DNA of 45,434 nucleotides from DASPTT01 sp035623275 (GCA_035623275.1 DASPTT010000001.1:1-45434); one strand, 5' to 3'. Counted from the stretch's first letter, positions 23,609 to 31,281 are shown. A program made the numbers and translations. Notes: generated from the letters alone by a model not told the origin.

Positions 23609-24352
23609 TCAGGACGCGGGCCCGATCAGCTCCTCGAGGTCGGCCACCACCACGTCGGCACCGTGCCGGCGCAAGGCGTCCGCCTGGCCGGTGCGGTCGA
23701 CGCCGACCACCAGTCCGAAGCGCCCCGCCCGGCCGGCCTCGACACCGGCCAGCGCGTCCTCGAACACGGCGGCCTGCGGAGGCGTGACCGCGAGGAGCTC
23801 GGCCGCGGCGAGGAACGTGTCGGGTGCGGGCTTGCCGGCCAGGTGCCGCGCCGCGGCCACCAGGCCGTCCACGCGCGCGTCGAAGAGCCCGTCGATCCCG
23901 GCGGCGGCGACGACCTGCGCGCAGTTGGCGCTCGAGGACACCACCGCGGTGCGAAGTCCCATCGCGCGCGCCTGCTCCACGAAGCGGACGGAGCCCGGGA
24001 AGGTCCGCACCCCCTGGTCGCGCAGCAAGGTGAGGAGGAGCTCGTTCTTCTCGTTGGACAGGCCGTGGACGGTGTCGGTGCCCGTCGGGTCGCTCTCCGT
24101 GCCCTCGGGGAGCTCGATGCCGCGGGCGCGCAGGAACGTGCGGGTGCCCTCGAGCCGAGGCCGGCCGTCGACGTACTCGTCGTAGTCGGACAGAGCGTCG
24201 AAGGGGACGAACGGACCGTCACCGGCGCGGCGGCGGAGCAAGCCGTCGAAGGTCTGCTTCCACGCGGCGGCGTGCACCTCCGCGGTGTTGGTGAGCACCC
24301 CGTCGAGGTCGAAGAGGCAGGCGCGGATGGTCGGGGGCAGTCGCAGCGCCAC
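23609..24352 (-). CDS. Beta-phosphoglucomutase-like HAD hydrolase
   Basis: A 247-residue HAD-family enzyme. The nucleophile motif is in CLFDLDGVLTNTAEVH (D15 and D17 of the DxD), with the helical cap containing the substrate segment YVDGRPRLEGTRTFL. Motif II is VVSSSAN, motif III is the Lys in AGKPAPDTFL, and motif IV is FEDALAGVEAG. This pattern fits beta-phosphoglucomutase, which converts beta-glucose-1-phosphate to glucose-6-phosphate, the next step after GH65 phosphorolysis. A similar HAD/GH65 pairing occurs in mycobacteria (Rv3400-Rv3401). The GTG start sits 6 bp after TAGCGT with no ribosome binding site, so it is probably leaderless. It converges on the GH65-Usp genes and diverges from the LLM gene. 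Confidence 0.9.
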   Translation of the reverse strand: MALRLPPTIRACLFDLDGVLTNTAEVHAAAWKQTFDGLLRRRAGDGPFVPFDALSDYDEYVDGRPRLEGTRTFLRARGIELPEGTESDPTGTDTVHGLSNEKNELLLTLLRDQGVRTFPGSVRFVEQARAMGLRTAVVSSSANCAQVVAAAGIDGLFDARVDGLVAAARHLAGKPAPDTFLAAAELLAVTPPQAAVFEDALAGVEAGRAGRFGLVVGVDRTGQADALRRHGADVVVADLEELIGPAS

Positions 24353-24358
24353 AGGCCC

Positions 24359-24377
24359 ACGCTACGGCGGGTAGAAC
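24359..24377. promoter_or_regulatory. Back-to-back -10 boxes of two divergent leaderless genes
   Basis: Only 31 bp separate the GTG of the phosphoglucomutase and the ATG of the LLM gene. The minus strand has TAGCGT (24364-24359) 6 bp before its GTG, and the plus strand has TAGAAC (24372-24377) 6 bp before its ATG. The boxes are 7 bp apart, so any -35 contact for each promoter must lie inside the other gene, and the two polymerases should exclude each other. Confidence 0.45.
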
Positions 24378-24383
24378 GGCACC

Positions 24384-25256
24384 ATGCAGATCGGCGTCGT
24401 CTTCCCCCAGACCGAGATCGAGCCCGACGCGGGCGCGGTGCGCGCCTATGCCGAGCGGGTCGAGGAGCTCGGCTACCGCCACCTGCTCGCCTACGACCAC
24501 GTGGTCGGGGCCGATCCTGCCGTGCACGAGGGCTGGTCCGGCCCCTACGACATCCGCTCCCGGTTCCACGAGCCGCTGGTCACCTACGGCTACCTCGCCG
24601 CCTTCACCTCGCTCGAGCTGGTCACGGGGATCCTCATCCTCCCCCAGCGCCAGACTGCGCTGGTGGCAAAGCAGGCGGCCCAGGTCGACCTGCTCACCGG
24701 GGGCCGGTTCCGCCTCGGCGTCGGCCTGGGGTGGAACGCGGTGGAGTACGACGCGCTCGCCCAGGACTTCTCCACCCGGGGCCGGCGGATGGGCGAGCAG
24801 GTCGCCTTGCTGCGCCGCCTGTGGACCGAGGAGTCGGTGACGTTCAAAGGCGCCTTCGACTCGGTGACGGGCGTCGGCATCGCGCCCCCGCCCGTCCAGC
24901 GGCCCATCCCCGTGTGGTTCGGGGCGGCTTCGCCCCCCGCCTTCCGGCGCGCCGGACGGCTGGCCGACGGGTGGTTCCCGCTCTTGCCGCCCGGTCCCAA
25001 GCTCGACGGGGCCAAGGCGCTGGTGGAGGCGGGTGCCCTCGAAGCGGGGCGCGACCCGGCCGGCCTCGGGCTCGAGGGGCGGGTCAACTGGAGCGGCAAC
25101 GGCGTCGACCAGGTGGTGGACCACGCCGGCCGTTGGCGCGCCAGCGGAGCGACGCACCTCACGGTCAACACCATGGGCTCGAAGCTCGGGGGGGTCGACG
25201 GCCACCTGGCCGTGCTCGAGACGGTGGCCGAGGCGCTGGAGGTCCTGGCGCGCTGA
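24384..25256 (+). CDS. LLM-class F420-dependent oxidoreductase
   Basis: A 290-residue luciferase-like monooxygenase-family protein. It starts MQIGVVFPQTEI, as expected for the first strand of the TIM barrel, and carries YRHLLAYDHVVG, LVTGILILPQRQTALVAKQAA and GGRFRLGVGLGWN, which are typical of the F420-dependent subgroup. RPIPVWFGAASPPAFRRAGRLADGW is the usual cofactor-side segment, here read in parts. It should transfer hydride to or from F420 with an unknown substrate. The ATG follows TAGAAC by 6 bp without a ribosome binding site. It converges with the small membrane protein of the PadR operon, with a short hairpin between their stops. Confidence 0.92.
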   Translation: MQIGVVFPQTEIEPDAGAVRAYAERVEELGYRHLLAYDHVVGADPAVHEGWSGPYDIRSRFHEPLVTYGYLAAFTSLELVTGILILPQRQTALVAKQAAQVDLLTGGRFRLGVGLGWNAVEYDALAQDFSTRGRRMGEQVALLRRLWTEESVTFKGAFDSVTGVGIAPPPVQRPIPVWFGAASPPAFRRAGRLADGWFPLLPPGPKLDGAKALVEAGALEAGRDPAGLGLEGRVNWSGNGVDQVVDHAGRWRASGATHLTVNTMGSKLGGVDGHLAVLETVAEALEVLAR

Positions 25257-25268
25257 GGCGTTCGCCAG

Positions 25269-25283
25269 CCCGGCGGTGCCGGG
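25269..25283. terminator. Short GC hairpin in a convergent gap
   Basis: CCCGGC, GGT, GCCGGG: a perfect 6-bp stem with a 3-base loop in the 31-bp gap between the convergent LLM and small membrane protein genes. It could act from either side; no T-run is present. Confidence 0.35.
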
Positions 25284-25287
25284 TCAC

Positions 25288-25533
25288 CTAGTACAGGGCG
25301 TGCTCGTCCGCCGACCGGGGGACCGTCCGCCGACGCCATCGGGGCCGGGCGATCGCACCGATCGCCGGCGCCAGCACCAGCCACAGGCCCAGCGTCAGGA
25401 CCATGGCCGTCGTGTAGCCGAAGGGCTTGATGCCCACCCGGCGGGTGGTCATGCCGGCCCCGAGCATGAGGATCCAGGCGCTCACGAAGAAGAACAGCCC
25501 GGCGGCGGGCAGGCGCAGGTAGCTGCGCATCAC
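25288..25533 (-). CDS. Small two-helix membrane protein
   Basis: An 81-residue protein with two hydrophobic helices: about 8-28 (LPAAGLFFFVSAWILMLGAG) and about 40-60 (TTAMVLTLGLWLVLAPAIGA), then an Arg-rich tail. The GTG start overlaps the PadR stop by 4 bp (GTGA); an ATG is the next codon. Translational coupling to padR suggests that it is the regulated partner of that regulator, a common arrangement in which a PadR gene is followed by a small membrane or transport gene. The family is not recognised. Confidence 0.7.
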   Translation of the reverse strand: MMRSYLRLPAAGLFFFVSAWILMLGAGMTTRRVGIKPFGYTTAMVLTLGLWLVLAPAIGAIARPRWRRRTVPRSADEHALY

Positions 25534-26249
25534 CGCTCCCTCGTGCCTGCGTCCGCACCTGGCGCCTGGTCGTCGGGGTCGTCGGGGTCGCCGGGATCCT
25601 CGGAGAGGATGCGATAGAGCGAGCGCTGCGCGTCGGCCAGCACCTGCTCGGCCTGGTCCACCTGCTGGCGGGTGCCGCCGGCGCCGACCTGCATGCTGGC
25701 CGCCGCCACTTGGGCGATCCGGCGTCGCAGCCGTTTCACGGCGTCGTCGGGCTCGGCGGCCATCTCCTCCCAGGGCGCCGAGCGCCCGGGGGGCAGCTCC
25801 TCCAGGGTCCGGCGGCCCGTGTCCGTGAGCGAGTAGGTCCGGCGCCCGTCACGCTCGGACGCGACGACCAGGCCCTCGTCCTCGAGCTGCTGGAGCGTCG
25901 GGTACACCGAGCCCGGGCTCGGTCGCCACGTGCCCTCGCTGCGCTCGGTCAGCTCGGTGATGATCTGGTAGCCGTGCATCGGCTCCTCGGCCAGGAGCAT
26001 GAGGACGGCCAGTCGCACGTCGCCGCGCCGCGGCCTCGGGCGGGGCCGGCCGCCGCCCCAACCCGACCACCACCCGCCGAAGTCCTGACCGCCCCAGCCC
26101 CGGGCGGGGCCGCCGCGCCGGTGCCCCCGGCGCCGGCTCGCCCCTCGCCCCTCGTCCCCGGACTCGTGCCGGTGCCGACGCGCCGCATCCCACCACGTCA
26201 GGGCGAAGGAGGGACCGGGCCACATCTCGTCTGCAGTCGCTGCCCACAT
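25530..26249 (-). CDS. PadR family transcriptional regulator
   Basis: A 239-residue regulator. The first ~70 residues are low-complexity, rich in Gly, Trp and Arg (GWGGQDFGGWWSGWGGG). The winged helix follows (about 75-150): RRGDVRLAVLMLLAEEPMHG, YQIITELTERS, PSPGSVYPTLQQLEDEGLV and DGRRTYSLTDTGRRTLEEL, the standard PadR recognition region. The C-terminal helices (AVKRLRRRIAQVAAASMQVG, QVDQAEQVLADAQRSLYRIL) are likely dimerising. The ATG has GGAGGAGG six bases upstream. A near-consensus promoter overlapped by an 18-bp dyad precedes it, so autoregulation is likely. The PadR stop overlaps the start of the small membrane protein gene. Confidence 0.93.
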   Translation of the reverse strand: MWAATADEMWPGPSFALTWWDAARRHRHESGDEGRGASRRRGHRRGGPARGWGGQDFGGWWSGWGGGRPRPRPRRGDVRLAVLMLLAEEPMHGYQIITELTERSEGTWRPSPGSVYPTLQQLEDEGLVVASERDGRRTYSLTDTGRRTLEELPPGRSAPWEEMAAEPDDAVKRLRRRIAQVAAASMQVGAGGTRQQVDQAEQVLADAQRSLYRILSEDPGDPDDPDDQAPGADAGTRER

Positions 26250-26274
26250 CGTGGACCTCCTCCTTGAACGAGTT

Positions 26275-26292
26275 ATCACGATATATCGCGAT
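26275..26292. promoter_or_regulatory. 18-bp dyad, probable PadR operator
   Basis: ATCACGATATATCGCGAT is an almost perfect palindrome, broken at a single symmetric pair. It overlaps the -10 of the padR promoter and is unusually AT-rich for this window. A PadR dimer bound here would block its own transcription. Identity of the bound protein is inferred from position. Confidence 0.6.
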
Positions 26293-26306
26293 CTCTCGTC
26301 TGTCAA
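26278..26306 (-). promoter_or_regulatory. padR promoter, TTGACA-17-TATCGT
   Basis: On the minus strand a perfect TTGACA (26306-26301), a 17-bp spacer and TATCGT (26283-26278) form the best sigma-70-like promoter in the window. The leader is about 20 nt and carries GGAGGAGG. The -35 hexamer contains the TGA stop of the upstream VOC gene. Confidence 0.7.
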
Positions 26307-26701
26307 GGCGGCGCCGAGGAGGCCGTCGGGGGACGCAGCTGCTCCATGAACTCGAGGCGGATCCCCCCGGGGGCGCGGACGAAGGCGATCCGCCGAGCGC
26401 CGAAGGGCCCCTCGACGACCTCGGGTCCCCAGAAGACCTCACGCCCCTCGAGCTGGCCGTCGAGGTCGTCGGTGAACAGCGCCGGGTGCAAGAAGCACTC
26501 GGCCGGCAGGGCGACGGCCTCCTCGTAGACGGCACGCGTGAAGAGGGTGATCACCACGGGCCCCAGATGGACGTCGGCGCGCTCGGTGTCGCGCCAGCGC
26601 ATGCGGTCACGCACCTCGGCGCCCATGCCCTCGTAGAAGGCGCAGGCCGCGTCGAGATCGGCGACCTTCACCGCGAGATTGGCCAGCCCTGTCACGGCCA
26701 T
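26303..26701 (-). CDS. VOC (glyoxalase/bleomycin resistance) family protein
   Basis: A 132-residue vicinal-oxygen-chelate protein. It starts VTGLANLAVKVADLDAACAF, the first beta-alpha-beta module, and ends with VRAPGGIRLEFMEQL, where the metal-ligand Glu of the fold normally sits. Only about two modules are present, so it should dimerise. The reaction and substrate are not apparent; lyases, dioxygenases and binding proteins share this fold. AGGAGG lies about six bases before the ATG. Its stop codon is inside the -35 of the padR promoter. It follows the sulfotransferase gene after 65 bp on the same strand. Confidence 0.85.
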   Translation of the reverse strand: MAVTGLANLAVKVADLDAACAFYEGMGAEVRDRMRWRDTERADVHLGPVVITLFTRAVYEEAVALPAECFLHPALFTDDLDGQLEGREVFWGPEVVEGPFGARRIAFVRAPGGIRLEFMEQLRPPTASSAPP

Positions 26702-26766
26702 GGGGTCCTCCTGTGCTGCGGTTCGCTGCGGCGACCGGGCGGGTCCCGGCCGGAGGGGAGACGCGC

Positions 26767-27399
26767 CTATGGGCCCAGCGCAGGGTCTTCGAGACGGGCC
26801 CGGAACTCCTCGGTGGTGTTCACGTGGGGGAAGTCGTCGTCGGGCACAGGCATACCCAGCCGCTCGCACAGCGGGGCCCAGCCGTCGCCGGTGGTCCACT
26901 CGAGCAGCCGCGCCGGCGGGACCTCGGCTCGCACCTCGGCCAGGTGCGCCTCGTAGCCGGCCTTCGCCTTGCGCTCGTCGGTCGGGTCGATGCCGTGGCG
27001 GTCGGCGAGCAAGCGGACCACGGTCTGCATCCACGGGCCGATCGGCGGCGGTGCCTGGGTGCCTCCCGGTACCACCTGGAAGATGGTCTGGCTGGCGCTG
27101 CGCCACCAGGCATCCGCGCTCTCACGTTGGGACAGGATCACCAGCGCGTCGGGGTACGAGCCCACGAGCTCTCGCCAGAAGGCGGCGCTCGGCCAGTCCA
27201 CCGTCGCCTCGTAGCCGGTGTAGATCGCCGGCCAGTCGGCGGACCCGTCGGCTGCCTGCTGCCACAGCGGGATCTGTTCGGGGTGCTCGAAGATCTCGAG
27301 CATGTGGTGGCAGGGGCCGCCGAGCAGCTGCTCAAGGGCGAGCTTCAGCGAGTTCGTCCCGGTTCGTCCCAGCCCCACTCCGACCACCTGCAGTGCCAC
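26767..27399 (-). CDS. Sulfotransferase family protein
   Basis: A 210-residue protein of the bacterial sulfotransferase family found widely in actinobacteria. The PAPS 5'-phosphosulfate loop is GVGLGRTGTNSLK (7-19), followed by LEQLLGGPCHHM and EIFEHPEQIPLWQ. The 3'-phosphate-binding part is VILSQRESADAWWRSA (Arg then Ser). It should transfer sulfate from PAPS to a hydroxyl group; the acceptor is unknown. The GTG start has GGAGGGGGCAGC just upstream. It is interesting that a sulfatase lies elsewhere in the same window, but nothing links the two directly. Confidence 0.85.
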   Translation of the reverse strand: MALQVVGVGLGRTGTNSLKLALEQLLGGPCHHMLEIFEHPEQIPLWQQAADGSADWPAIYTGYEATVDWPSAAFWRELVGSYPDALVILSQRESADAWWRSASQTIFQVVPGGTQAPPPIGPWMQTVVRLLADRHGIDPTDERKAKAGYEAHLAEVRAEVPPARLLEWTTGDGWAPLCERLGMPVPDDDFPHVNTTEEFRARLEDPALGP

Positions 27400-27438
27400 G
27401 CTGCCCCCTCCCCTGGCGACGGACCCGCGCCGGCGTGC

Positions 27439-27870
27439 TCAGACCCGCTCCAACCTAACGACCGGCAGATGCCGGTGCAGTGTCGCCGCGTAGCTCCGCC
27501 ACTGCTTGTTGTAGGCCACGGCGCGCTCGATCATCGACGCCCGCTCGTCACCGTGGAGCTCTCGGGCCCGCACCCGGACGCGCCGGCCGCGCCATTCCAC
27601 CACGGCATCGGGCGACGCCTGCAGGTTCACCCACCACGACGGCGGCCTCTCCGCGCCGAAGTTCGACGCCAGCACGACGAAGGCGTGGCCGTCGGGCATG
27701 TACAGGAGCGGGACCCGGCGGGGCAGCTTCGATCGGCGGCCGGTCGTTTCGAGCACCAAGCAACGAAGTCGCCACGAAAGGTGCTCGGGCCGGCCGTGCG
27801 TGCGCAGCACGATCCACCCGTGCAGCCGGGCGAAGGCCCTGTACGAGCTCGTGCGCAGAGAGGTCGACAC
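27439..27870 (-). CDS. Nitroreductase/quinone reductase family protein (F420-dependent, DDN-like)
   Basis: A 143-residue split-barrel protein of the DDN family. The family pattern is clear: LVLETTGRRSKLPRRVPLLY, then HAFVVLASNFGAERPPSWW and VNLQASPDAVVEWRGRRV. Relatives reduce quinones or nitro compounds with reduced F420. The GTG start has no ribosome binding site; TAGCGT (27885-27880, minus strand) is 9 bp upstream, so the transcript may be leaderless. It diverges from the EthD gene over 49 bp and is the second member of this family in the window. Confidence 0.9.
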   Translation of the reverse strand: MSTSLRTSSYRAFARLHGWIVLRTHGRPEHLSWRLRCLVLETTGRRSKLPRRVPLLYMPDGHAFVVLASNFGAERPPSWWVNLQASPDAVVEWRGRRVRVRARELHGDERASMIERAVAYNKQWRSYAATLHRHLPVVRLERV

Positions 27871-27919
27871 GGTTGTGCCACGCTATCGACAGAGGGCCTC
27901 GGGGGGAAGGAGCGCAGCC

Positions 27920-28288
27920 GTGATCGACGTTGTTCTGTGCATGCGACGGCGTGCCGACGTCAGCGAGGACGAGTTCCACCGGTACTGGCGCGAGGAGCAC
28001 GCCCAGCTGGTGGCCTCGCACGGGGCGCTGCTGGGCATGGTCTCCTACACCCAGCACCACACCACGACGACGGGTCTGGAGTCGATCGTCCAAGAGGACC
28101 GGGGCTGTCCGCCCGACGTCTACGACGGCATCGCGGTGATCGGCTTCGAGAGCCTCGAGGACATGGCGGCCAAGGGGGCCGAGCCCGCCGCCCTGGCGGC
28201 CGCCGAGGAGCTCGCGGCCGACGAGCGTCGCTTCGTCGACCATGCGCACAGCCGCATCTGGTTCACGGAGCGCCACGTCGTCATCTAG
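27920..28288 (+). CDS. EthD domain-containing protein
   Basis: A 122-residue dimeric alpha-beta barrel protein. The N-terminus has the EthD pattern: VVLCMRRRADVSEDEFHRYW, followed by REEHAQLVASHGALLG. The C-terminal FVDHAHSRIWFTERHVV completes the fold. EthD-type proteins are small cytoplasmic factors of uncertain reaction, first seen next to ether-degrading P450s. The GTG start has GAAGGAG eight bases upstream. It diverges from the DDN-like gene and lies 4 bp before the hydrolase gene, with which it is probably co-transcribed. Confidence 0.85.
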   Translation: MIDVVLCMRRRADVSEDEFHRYWREEHAQLVASHGALLGMVSYTQHHTTTTGLESIVQEDRGCPPDVYDGIAVIGFESLEDMAAKGAEPAALAAAEELAADERRFVDHAHSRIWFTERHVVI

Positions 28289-28292
28289 GCCC

Positions 28293-29690
28293 GTGCCCGT
28301 GCCCGCGCCGGACGCGCCGGACGTGCCCCAGGGCCGAAGGGCCCTGGCCGGTCGGGCCGCGTCGGCAGACGCTTCCGGCACGACATCGGTGCACGCCACG
28401 GAGCCGGCGCTCGAGCCAGGAGCCCCCGAGGACGTCGGGGGGCCCTCCGACGCGTTCGGGTGGGTCCCCGGCCTGGTGGCCGGCGCGTACGAGGGAGCGC
28501 GGCGTCTGGGCGGGGACCCGCGGCTGGCGGGCGTGTTGCGCGCGGGGCCGCGTGTGGGGTCCTTCCTGGCGCGCAGCGCGGTGCGCTCGCGGCGCGCCGG
28601 CGACGACGACAGCATCGTGGCCGTCCGTCCGACACCGGCCCTGGCGCTGCAGGCGTACGTCGACGAGATCCTCATCGCCGCCTTCCGGCACCCCGACCTG
28701 GTCCCCGGCGAGGAGGACTTCGGGCCGGCGGCGGCCGACCTGGCCGCCACCCGGGACCTCTTCGCGGCGCGCGGCTGGCTGGCCGACCCCGCCCGCTACC
28801 ACCGCGACCTCGGCCCGCCCGACGGCGTCGTGGCCTGGTACGAGCGGACACCCGGGCTGGGCTACGAGCACGTGACCTTCGCCAGCGACTGGGAGCCCGA
28901 CCCCGAAGAGCCCGGTCGCACCCGATGGCTCGAGCACCAGGCCAACCGGACGGTGCACGCCTGGGTGGCGCGGACACCGGGGCGCGACCACCACTCCTGG
29001 CTGGTGTGCGCCCACGGCTTCGGCATGGGCACGGGCGCGTGGATGGACCTGCGCGCCTTTCGCGCCAGCCGCCTGCACCAGCTCGGGATCAACGTGGCCG
29101 TACCGGTCCTGCCCTTGCACGGCCCGCGCGCCTCGGGCCGGGTGCGAGGCGAAGACCTCATGACAATCGACCTGGTCGACTCGATGCACGGCATCGCCCA
29201 AGCCGTCTCCGACCTGCGCCGGGTCATCAGCTGGCTACGAGCCTCCCAGGGTGCGCAGTCCGTCGGCGTCATCGGATACTCGCTCGGCTCGCTCGTCGCC
29301 GCGCTGGTGGCCTCGCTGGAGGACGACCTGGCCTGTGTCATCGCCGGCATCCCCGTGGTCGGCTTGCCCGACCTGTTCCGTCGCCACACCACCACCCGGG
29401 CGCGCCAGCTGGCCGAGCGCTACGCCGTGCTCGGCTCGGCGGCCGACGACGTCCATCGCGTCGTGTCGCCACTGGCCATGGTCCCCAAGGTGCCACGCGA
29501 GCATCGCTATCTCTTCGCCGGCCTCGGCGACCGCATGTCCACCTTCGGCCAGGCCCGCCGCCTGTGGCTGCACTGGGACCGCCCCACCCTGGCCGCCTAT
29601 CCCGGCGGCCACGTCGGGTTCTTCTGGTCCGGCGCGGTCAGGCGTCTGGTGGACGAGGCGGTGCAGGCGTCGCTCCCTGCGGCGGGCTGA
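28293..29690 (+). CDS. Alpha/beta hydrolase
   Basis: A 465-residue protein with a ~200-residue N-terminal extension before an alpha/beta-hydrolase core. In the core, WLVCAHGFGMGTGAW gives the oxyanion region, GVIGYSLGSLVAAL the nucleophile elbow (GYSLGS), FAGLGDRMST the acid, and YPGGHVGFFWS the histidine. It has no signal peptide. The start is uncertain: GTG at 28293 follows the EthD stop by 4 bp, and the first 60 residues are rich in Pro/Ala and may not all be translated. The last 53 bp overlap the 3' end of the WS/DGAT gene on the other strand. The neighbour suggests action on lipid esters, by inference. Confidence 0.8.
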   Translation: MPVPAPDAPDVPQGRRALAGRAASADASGTTSVHATEPALEPGAPEDVGGPSDAFGWVPGLVAGAYEGARRLGGDPRLAGVLRAGPRVGSFLARSAVRSRRAGDDDSIVAVRPTPALALQAYVDEILIAAFRHPDLVPGEEDFGPAAADLAATRDLFAARGWLADPARYHRDLGPPDGVVAWYERTPGLGYEHVTFASDWEPDPEEPGRTRWLEHQANRTVHAWVARTPGRDHHSWLVCAHGFGMGTGAWMDLRAFRASRLHQLGINVAVPVLPLHGPRASGRVRGEDLMTIDLVDSMHGIAQAVSDLRRVISWLRASQGAQSVGVIGYSLGSLVAALVASLEDDLACVIAGIPVVGLPDLFRRHTTTRARQLAERYAVLGSAADDVHRVVSPLAMVPKVPREHRYLFAGLGDRMSTFGQARRLWLHWDRPTLAAYPGGHVGFFWSGAVRRLVDEAVQASLPAAG

Positions 29691-31119
29691 GCGCGCCCGA
29701 CGACGCCGCCTCGGCGAGGAGCTCGCCGAGCGCCACCGGAATGGCCGCGGCGATGTCCCACACGCACGGGACGAGCTCGGGACAGGTGATGATGCCGAAG
29801 TCGACCCGGTCCTCCTCGGAGATGACCGTGACGTTGAGGCCAGCACCCTCGGCGATGGGGCCCAGCGGAAAGAGGCCCACCAGCCGCGCCCCTGCGAAGT
29901 ACAGCGGGACCGGCGGTCCCGGCACGTTCGACAGGATCAGGTTGTGGACCACCGGGTGGTGGTCGGCCAGATGGAGGTTCGAGTAGAGGCGGGCGCCGAG
30001 GGCGAAGGTGTTGGGCCAGAAGAGCTGGGCCCAACGCATCAGGGTGTCCGCGCCGACCATCTTGTTGAGCTCCTTGGCCCGGGCGTTCGACGCGGCGACG
30101 GCCGCCAGGCGCTCGGCGGGGTCCCCGACGTCGGTGGCCAGGGTCGAGAACATGATCGACAACCGGGTGGTGCCGGCGGGCGCGCCGGTCGCTTGGTGCA
30201 CGGACACCGGCGTCGCCGCGATCAGCGAACGGGCTGGCAGCTCGCCCCGGTCCTCCAGGTACCGGCGCAGGGCGCCGCCGACCACCGCGGTGACCACGTC
30301 GTTGACGGTGACGCCGAAGGCGTCCTTGACCCGTTTGACGTCGGCCAGCGCGACGTCCGTAAAGGCGACCGAGCGCCGGGCGGTGATGGTGGCGTTGAAG
30401 CTGGTGCGCGGCGCGGTGAAGGGCGCCGCGGCCCTCGGCTCGCCCTCGGGGCGACGGCCGACGCTCCAGACGATCGACCCCAGGCGGAACACGGTGGTGG
30501 GAACCAGCCGGACGATCTCCCAGGGCTGGGCCAGGCGACTGGCAACCCCGCGCCCGAAGAGCTCGACCGATCGCAGCACGCCGCGGCCCGGTCGCGCCGG
30601 ACGCGGCGGCGGCACCTCCTCCGCCGAGCTCGCCCGGGGTTCCGGCTCGAGGTCGAAGAGGGACCCCATGAGGTTGGCGCCGGTGACACCGTCGATGGTC
30701 GAGTGGTGCATCTTGGCGACGACTGCCACCCGCCCGTCGCGCAGTCCCTCGACGACCCAGAGCTCCCACAGCGGGCGGTCACGGGCGAGGGGGTGGCTGG
30801 CGATCTCGCCGACCACCTCGGCCAGGGCGCGGTCGTCGCCGGGAGCCGGCACCGACGTCCGGTGCAGGTGCCGGTCGATGTCGAGATCGGGGTCATCGGC
30901 CCAGAACGGACGACTGATGTGCAGGGGCACCGTGGCGAGCTTCTGGCGCGCCGGCGCCAGCCGGGGCAAGCGCTCGGAGACCATGGCCCGAATGCGTTCG
31001 AACGAGTACCCGCCCGGCATCGTCGAGGGGTCGAGCAGGAGCAAGCCGCACACATGCAGGTGCATGGTCGGCGTCTCGGCGTAGAGAAACGCGCCATCGA
31101 GCCCACCCAGCTGCTCCAC
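29638..31119 (-). CDS. Wax ester synthase/diacylglycerol acyltransferase (WS/DGAT)
   Basis: A 493-residue bifunctional acyltransferase making triacylglycerol or wax esters from acyl-CoA, a storage-lipid enzyme of actinobacteria. The active-site motif is H138-H-S-T-I-D143-G, with PLWELWVVEG (117-126) just before it. NVPGPPVPLYFAGARL and the C-terminal segment (VTVISEEDRVDFGIITCPEL) are also typical. The length fits the family. The GTG start follows TAGTCT by 6 bp without a ribosome binding site. It converges with, and overlaps by 53 bp, the alpha/beta hydrolase gene. Confidence 0.95.
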   Translation of the reverse strand: MEQLGGLDGAFLYAETPTMHLHVCGLLLLDPSTMPGGYSFERIRAMVSERLPRLAPARQKLATVPLHISRPFWADDPDLDIDRHLHRTSVPAPGDDRALAEVVGEIASHPLARDRPLWELWVVEGLRDGRVAVVAKMHHSTIDGVTGANLMGSLFDLEPEPRASSAEEVPPPRPARPGRGVLRSVELFGRGVASRLAQPWEIVRLVPTTVFRLGSIVWSVGRRPEGEPRAAAPFTAPRTSFNATITARRSVAFTDVALADVKRVKDAFGVTVNDVVTAVVGGALRRYLEDRGELPARSLIAATPVSVHQATGAPAGTTRLSIMFSTLATDVGDPAERLAAVAASNARAKELNKMVGADTLMRWAQLFWPNTFALGARLYSNLHLADHHPVVHNLILSNVPGPPVPLYFAGARLVGLFPLGPIAEGAGLNVTVISEEDRVDFGIITCPELVPCVWDIAAAIPVALGELLAEAASSGALSPPQGATPAPPRPPDA

Positions 31120-31125
31120 GCTCCG

Positions 31126-31131
31126 AGACTA
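31126..31131 (-). promoter_or_regulatory. -10 box TAGTCT for a leaderless WS/DGAT transcript
   Basis: TAGTCT on the minus strand lies 6 bp before the GTG at 31119. No ribosome binding site separates them, so the start codon should be at or next to the 5' end of the transcript. Confidence 0.5.
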
Positions 31132-31281
31132 CGGGCCCGCCACCCTCCGTGCACCGGGCCGAAAGACCCTGGCCCGTGCCGGCGCGTCGGGCGACCCTGG
31201 ACGCGGCGGCACGGATGTGCGAGACGCCCGGTCCCGCCGGACGAAAGCGTGTTGGCGGCCCGGCCAGCCGAGGAGGTCGAC

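Noticed and set aside
31151..31179. Inverted repeat in the WS/DGAT divergent region
   Set aside because: GCACCGGGCC and GGCCCGTGC pair with one bulge, which is common by chance in DNA of this GC content.
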